NCBI GenBank assembly: GCA_029204225.1
Contig: MU832234.1
Span: 1-64,000 of the forward strand
Direction: 5' to 3'
Source: Diphasiastrum complanatum
Lineage: Eukaryota; Streptophyta; Lycopodiopsida; Lycopodiales; Lycopodiaceae
Length of the DNA: 64,000 nucleotides
Part shown: one piece after another, positions 59,701-64,000 of the stretch
Layout of the letters: each line of letters starts with the position of its first letter
Numbering within the stretch: position 1 is the stretch's first letter
The notes under the pieces: model-generated
Database searches by the model: none
What the model was told of the DNA's origin: nothing
What the model saw: only the letters and a program-made list of their open reading frames with translations
Translations under genes and position numbers: made by a program

Positions 59701-62700
59701 CTTTTTGAATGATCTACATCTTCAATTAGCATCAAAAGCCTTCAGCGCCCTACTGAAAAATGTTAAAGGTTTTCAATGCCATTTTCAAGGAAAATTTTAA
59801 AAATTTATGATCTTTCAAAATGGTAGAAGTCTTCCCTATGGTGGATCATTGGCCTATTATCTCTTATTGGGTCCAAGTGCCCCTTGTGTAGGCTTTTCTT
59901 GATTGTTATGTGGAAATCCAGCTTTTGTGAATCTCTTGTAAATGTTTGTTACTTGTTAAATTTTTGTAACTGGCTATCCATATGAGTGTTAATCCTTCCT
60001 ATAGTTAGACCAAGTTCCTAGACCCTACTCTATTATTAATTTTGCTTAGATTTTATTGCAAGTCAAATTTATGCTAGAGGTTGCTAATTTTTAGTGTGAC
60101 AAGCTTGTTGTGAGTCTGGTTCTCATTGTTATCGGTCAACTCCATCCTATTTTTCTTGGAATTTAGGGTATACTTGTTGTTATGTTGATGATTTGAATGT
60201 GCTTTGTTAAGTTTGTTTTTTTCTCAAGTTTGTCAACTATGTTTGAGTTTGGAAAGGCCAACTTTGAAGTTGAGAGACTAGATGTTGTTTGTTCAAAGGA
60301 GGATGCAACAAATGTTACACTAAAGCAAATTTTGGAGCAACTAAAGTCTAGCAAAGGGACTAGTGTTGCTGAGAAAGTTAGTGGAATTGCTTTGGAAACT
60401 AGATTTGAAACTCCCGAAGGTTGTCGAAGGAGTATTTATACAAACTATAGATGTTGTGGTGAATATGCATCATGATATGCTTGAGAACTATAAGCCTAGG
60501 TCAAAAGAGTTCCAAGACAAAATTTTGGACCTGATTCTATCAAGAATCCAGTTAAAACGGTCTCTGTTAGTAAGTGAAGCTCCTGGAGGAAAACCCAAGT
60601 ATCTGAATATGGTACCGTGAGGAAGGACGTGAAGGTCTAAATCTAGCCACCAGTCAGGTGGAGCATCATGAGAGAGAACAATGATATCAGATTTCTGGTA
60701 GTTAATCAACGAGTCAGAGAAATCACATGAACGAGCAAACTTAGAAAGGAGAAGGAAAGTAGAATGGTAATGTAACTCAATAAAGCAAGCCAAATCATCA
60801 GCAAAGAGTTGCAGGCCAAGTGGAACACCCTGAAAAATGAAAAGGCGAAAGGAAGGGGAGGAGTTGAGCTTGTGAAGATGGAAAATAAGGGGTTCTGTAG
60901 CAATAACAAAGGGATAGGGGGACAAAGGGCAGCCTTGTCTGATGCCACACGAGACATAGAAAAAGAGAGAGAACACCCTAAAAGATAATGGAAGAGGAGG
61001 CAGAAGCAAAAACGGCTCTGATAATCTTAGTGATGTAGTCAGGCAGTCCAAAAGAAGTGTATCAAAAAAGTAGATAGTTCTAACTAATGCGGTCAAAGGC
61101 TTTATCAAAGTCAATCTTAAGCAGAAGGGCCGGATAATTATACCATAGGGAGGAATCAATGGTGGACTAGACATTCAGGATGTTGTCAAAAAGGGACCTA
61201 CCTTTGATAAAACTAGCCTAACTTATGGAGAGATGGGTGGGAAGTAGAGGAGCAATTCTCCTAACAATGGCCTTTGCTATGATCTTATACGAAGTGTGTT
61301 GGGTTTTTCTTTCGCTGTTCTTTGGATTATTCAACTCCACTTCTACTTTCTTTAGCATCACACCTTGATCATTATAGTTTAAGATGACATCTAGCTTTAG
61401 TGTTTTAAAGTCACTTGATATACTTGCACATCCACAAGGTCATTCAATTGGCCCAATTCATGACCGTCCCTTTAAAATTAGTTAAGGCTGCACATCAATG
61501 TGTATAATTTCCCCACTCAATTCCACCTGGTCCTATCTCAAAGAAGTGGTTGCTGCACCCAATAGTAAGGTGTCATCCAACTTCTCCCATTGTTGAATTT
61601 TAACATACTGATTGCCTTCAACAACACTTCTTTCTCACATTTGACATAATCTACAAATGTATCTTTATTTTTTCATGCAACACTAATATTAGTGATGGCC
61701 ATATCTATCACAAGACCAATCTTTTTTATATCACCTACGAGTTTTAGAGAAGTATGAGACTCTCCCTAGCTTTAAACCTTTATTCCCTTCATAAACTTGC
61801 TAAAATTTTCTGGCCTCCTACCACATCACACCCAATCCACGTTGGACAATGGCCACTCTTGATTCAAAAAAGGTGTTCACGAGGACCATAATTCCGAGTG
61901 CCTTGCCTTATTGTTGTCGATTAAATTCTTGCTTTTGGATTGATATCCCTAATTACCAAAATTTGCTTGGGTGGTGTTGACGGGACTTTCCATGAGTTTG
62001 GGCCCTTGGCTTGTGATCTTTGCCTTTTCACTCTTAAATTGACAAAAGAAGATATTTGAACAATTTACTATAGATGTTTTCAAAGGTATCCTTCCATGCA
62101 ATGTTAGAGAGTATTTGTAAGAGCGTTCCTCTGTGGCAGGTCATGTGCTTTAAAAGGTTACTTTCCTAAGGTGATGAAGGTCACCTTACAACCATATGAT
62201 AGCCTACTCAAGATAATAGATGGCACATGTGCTCTCAACCTTCCTTCAATAAGGGATTGCTTTGGTCTTCCACCTGTATTCTCCCAATTCTTTTAAAAAA
62301 CATTTTCTGCTCTGTTGTAGATAATGTTTGGGGTTTAAGAGTGGATACAAAAAAGCACTTGCTACCTTTAATGGTTTCTAATAGTTAGATTGGGGATACA
62401 CTATGACATGCAAAGTCCCCATAGCTCTTGGATAACTAGTTGAAGTATTAATTAGGAAAATCTTTGTAGCTTTGGATCTTCCTCCTATAACTCCTTCCTC
62501 TTACCCACCTCAACCGATTCATCTTTTTTGTTTTCATCCACGTTCATTTGGCTTTGGTCTTGAAGGGTGTTATTGATACTTTTTTATAGTTCAGCCTACA
62601 ATTAATCATCTTTTTGAGCATTCTTGATTAACTTGTTAAACTTGCATTTTATGTTTAGGAAATGATAGGTTAGGCCTCCGAAGATGGTCCATGTTTGATC

Positions 62701-63870
62701 GATAAGCTTTGCGATATTTTTATGGCAGCACATGGTTGCTTGGACACAAGTAGGTAGATACAATGGATTGGATGGTTTAAGGCATGATGTGAGTTTCCAA
62801 CTTTATCACTTTGGAGAAAGCAATAAGTTGTGAGCAAAACATATCAAAACATAAAAAAGATATATAGAGAGTATTGCAAATGCATTCACCAATACAAAAT
62901 TGTAACATCTATGAATATATTGAAATATTTAAGCTCCTGTGCTAAGCTAGTCTAAGTTACTCTAAGAGTTGGGCTCTCAATTATCATTCATTGATAATGA
63001 GTTGACAAGGTCTATTTATAGCGTGAAAAGGCCTATATTTGGGCAAGGTATGGGGGCTCTAGTTAGGGCCCAAAAGTAGCTCAAATTATATCACTAAATC
63101 TACCCAAATGACAAATTTTAATTACAATGTAAAATTGTGGTCCTTACCTTGTCTATGATATTTCGCCTCAAACTAACAATGAGTCTGAAAAGAGAAATAC
63201 ATTTTGTTTTTTTAAGTGTTGGATTGAAGGGCCCCCCGTATAATGGCTCCAAAGAAAAGAGAAATAAAAAAGAAAATTGGAATGGTTCAAGAATCTTAAT
63301 AAGCAATTATATGAAGTTTGAACTAAGAGATGATATCATTGTGCAATTACTCATAATTGTCAAAGAAACATTGTAAGGCATTGGAAAAATAAGTATTAAC
63401 ACAAAGAGAGATACCATAGCATGAATTGATGCTTTAAACAATATAATTAAGTATGAAAATAAAAAGAGCCTCCAAGTCATCAGAAGAAAAAGTGAAGACT
63501 ATCAATCCAAGTAAAAAAGGAGAATTATTTGATGAGACATGAAATCAATTCTCACCTTGCTTGCATTGTCACATCTTTCCTTCAAATTTTGATGTTTGAT
63601 TCTTGCAACTGTTAAATCCTTCACTAAAACAAGCCATTGTTTTCCAAGCTAAACAAGAATGACAAAATTAGGATTTTCAAAATGTTGTAAGACCATAATA
63701 ATGATCCATACAAATGTTTTTTTTTTTTTTATGTCTTTTGAATAAAGAGGGGTACAATTGGTGATTCAGATGCATATTGCTTTCATGTGTCCATGAAAAT
63801 TAAGCATTCTAGAAGTAATACTTACATATCCGATAGGTGACTCGTTAACAAGCTTCTCATCTGGCAAATC
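56711..63870 (-). CDS. Unrecognised coiled-coil protein with acidic C-terminus, 3' exons
   Basis: Three minus-strand exons share phase 0 and canonical splice sites. 63870-63826: DLPDEKLVNESPIGY, 15 codons, acceptor TTTAG, donor GTAAG. 63648-63556: LGKQWLVLVKDLTVARIKHQ then NLKERCDNASK, 31 codons, acceptor TTTAG, donor GTGAG. 56944-56711: VVADVELESMVAELEVKALF then EELSKMMNKEKEL, ending in an acidic tail (EEGEEEDVEEDNGE, TGA). The joined region is predicted to be largely helical, with heptad-like spacing. Upstream exons lie beyond the window. Codon sense and acid-tail composition make coding likely, but I do not recognise the family. The 6.6-kb intron 56945-63555 contains a LINE fragment; a small missed exon in it cannot be excluded. 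Confidence 0.7.
60197..60620 (+). other. Coding-like island, frameshifted
   Basis: The plus-strand frame from 60239 (MFEFGKANFEVERLDVVCSK) runs to about 60418, then sense continues in another frame (GVFIQTIDVVVNMHHDMLEN, YKPRSKEFQDKILDLI). The composition looks like protein, but no family is recognised. It abuts the LINE fragment and may be a transposon or captured-gene remnant. Confidence 0.35.
60488..61320 (-). pseudogene. LINE (non-LTR) reverse transcriptase fragment
   Basis: Minus-strand motifs in order: ASFIKGRSLFDNIL near 61230-61190, KIDFDKAFDRI near 61110, then GIRQGCPLSPYPFVIATEPL and the catalytic FADD in GLQLFADDLACFIE, and the later IFRYLGFPPG. This is the plant L1-type RT order. 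Stops and a frame change separate the first motifs from the 229-codon frame 61174-60488. No endonuclease or poly(A) tail was found, so both ends are truncated. Confidence 0.85.
61321..63555. other. Intron sequence of the minus-strand gene, nothing firm
   Basis: There are possible degraded reading frames on the minus strand around 61750-62040 but no motif I can name. Otherwise it is AT-rich. Confidence 0.4.
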
Positions 63871-64000
63871 CTAAATGACATGCAACATACATAATTTTTT
63901 GAAAATTTGACCTTTGTTTCAAGATATCACTACCAAACTTGTAAAAGGCATATAGTCAATCAAAGTTGGTATGGTGCTTCATCAATATCTTCTTAGACCA

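Overview
The window is nuclear DNA of a land plant with a large, repeat-rich genome. Host genes are split by long introns with GT/AG borders. Most of the space is decayed transposable elements, and AG/CT dinucleotide microsatellites are unusually frequent. The sequence alone does not fix the lineage; the very long introns would suit a fern, lycophyte, gymnosperm or large-genome angiosperm.

Three host loci can be supported. (1) 2090-5522 (+): the last recognisable exons of an ARL1-type ADP-ribosylation-factor-like GTPase, whose 5' exons lie before the window. (2) 19065-40013 (+): a complete three-exon gene for a plant LysM-domain protein (398 codons). Its first intron is 18,174 bp and splits the LysM domain. 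(3) 56711-63870 (-): the last three exons found of an unrecognised coiled-coil, acid-tailed protein that continues past the right edge.

Left part (0-18 kb): short tandem duplications; a 200-bp hAT-like MITE with a perfect 8-bp target duplication; a second copy of that family; a 1.3-kb TRIM element with LTRs and a tRNA-Met-type primer site; a long (CT)n tract; and a dead copia reverse-transcriptase fragment.

Intron 1 of the LysM gene (19.2-37.4 kb) is a nest of elements. A Ty3/gypsy chromovirus remnant (-) sits inside a copia remnant (-). A third MITE-family end follows. Then comes an 8.3-kb hAT-like element (27529-35844) bounded by the 8-mer AGCTAGGC and by GC-rich subterminal motifs. It carries a broken BED/DUF659/hATC transposase, a ~1.45-kb inverted repeat with a 4-nt loop, and a broken histone-H3-like exon. 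These last two are the most unusual content of the window.

Right part (40-64 kb): another palindrome-ended repeat with an internal (CT)n tract, two related Ty3/gypsy remnants (+) flanking a copia remnant (-), a potential Z-DNA tract, and a LINE reverse-transcriptase fragment inside the long intron of the minus-strand gene. All transposon reading frames seen are interrupted. No RNA gene, CRISPR array or prokaryotic feature was found.
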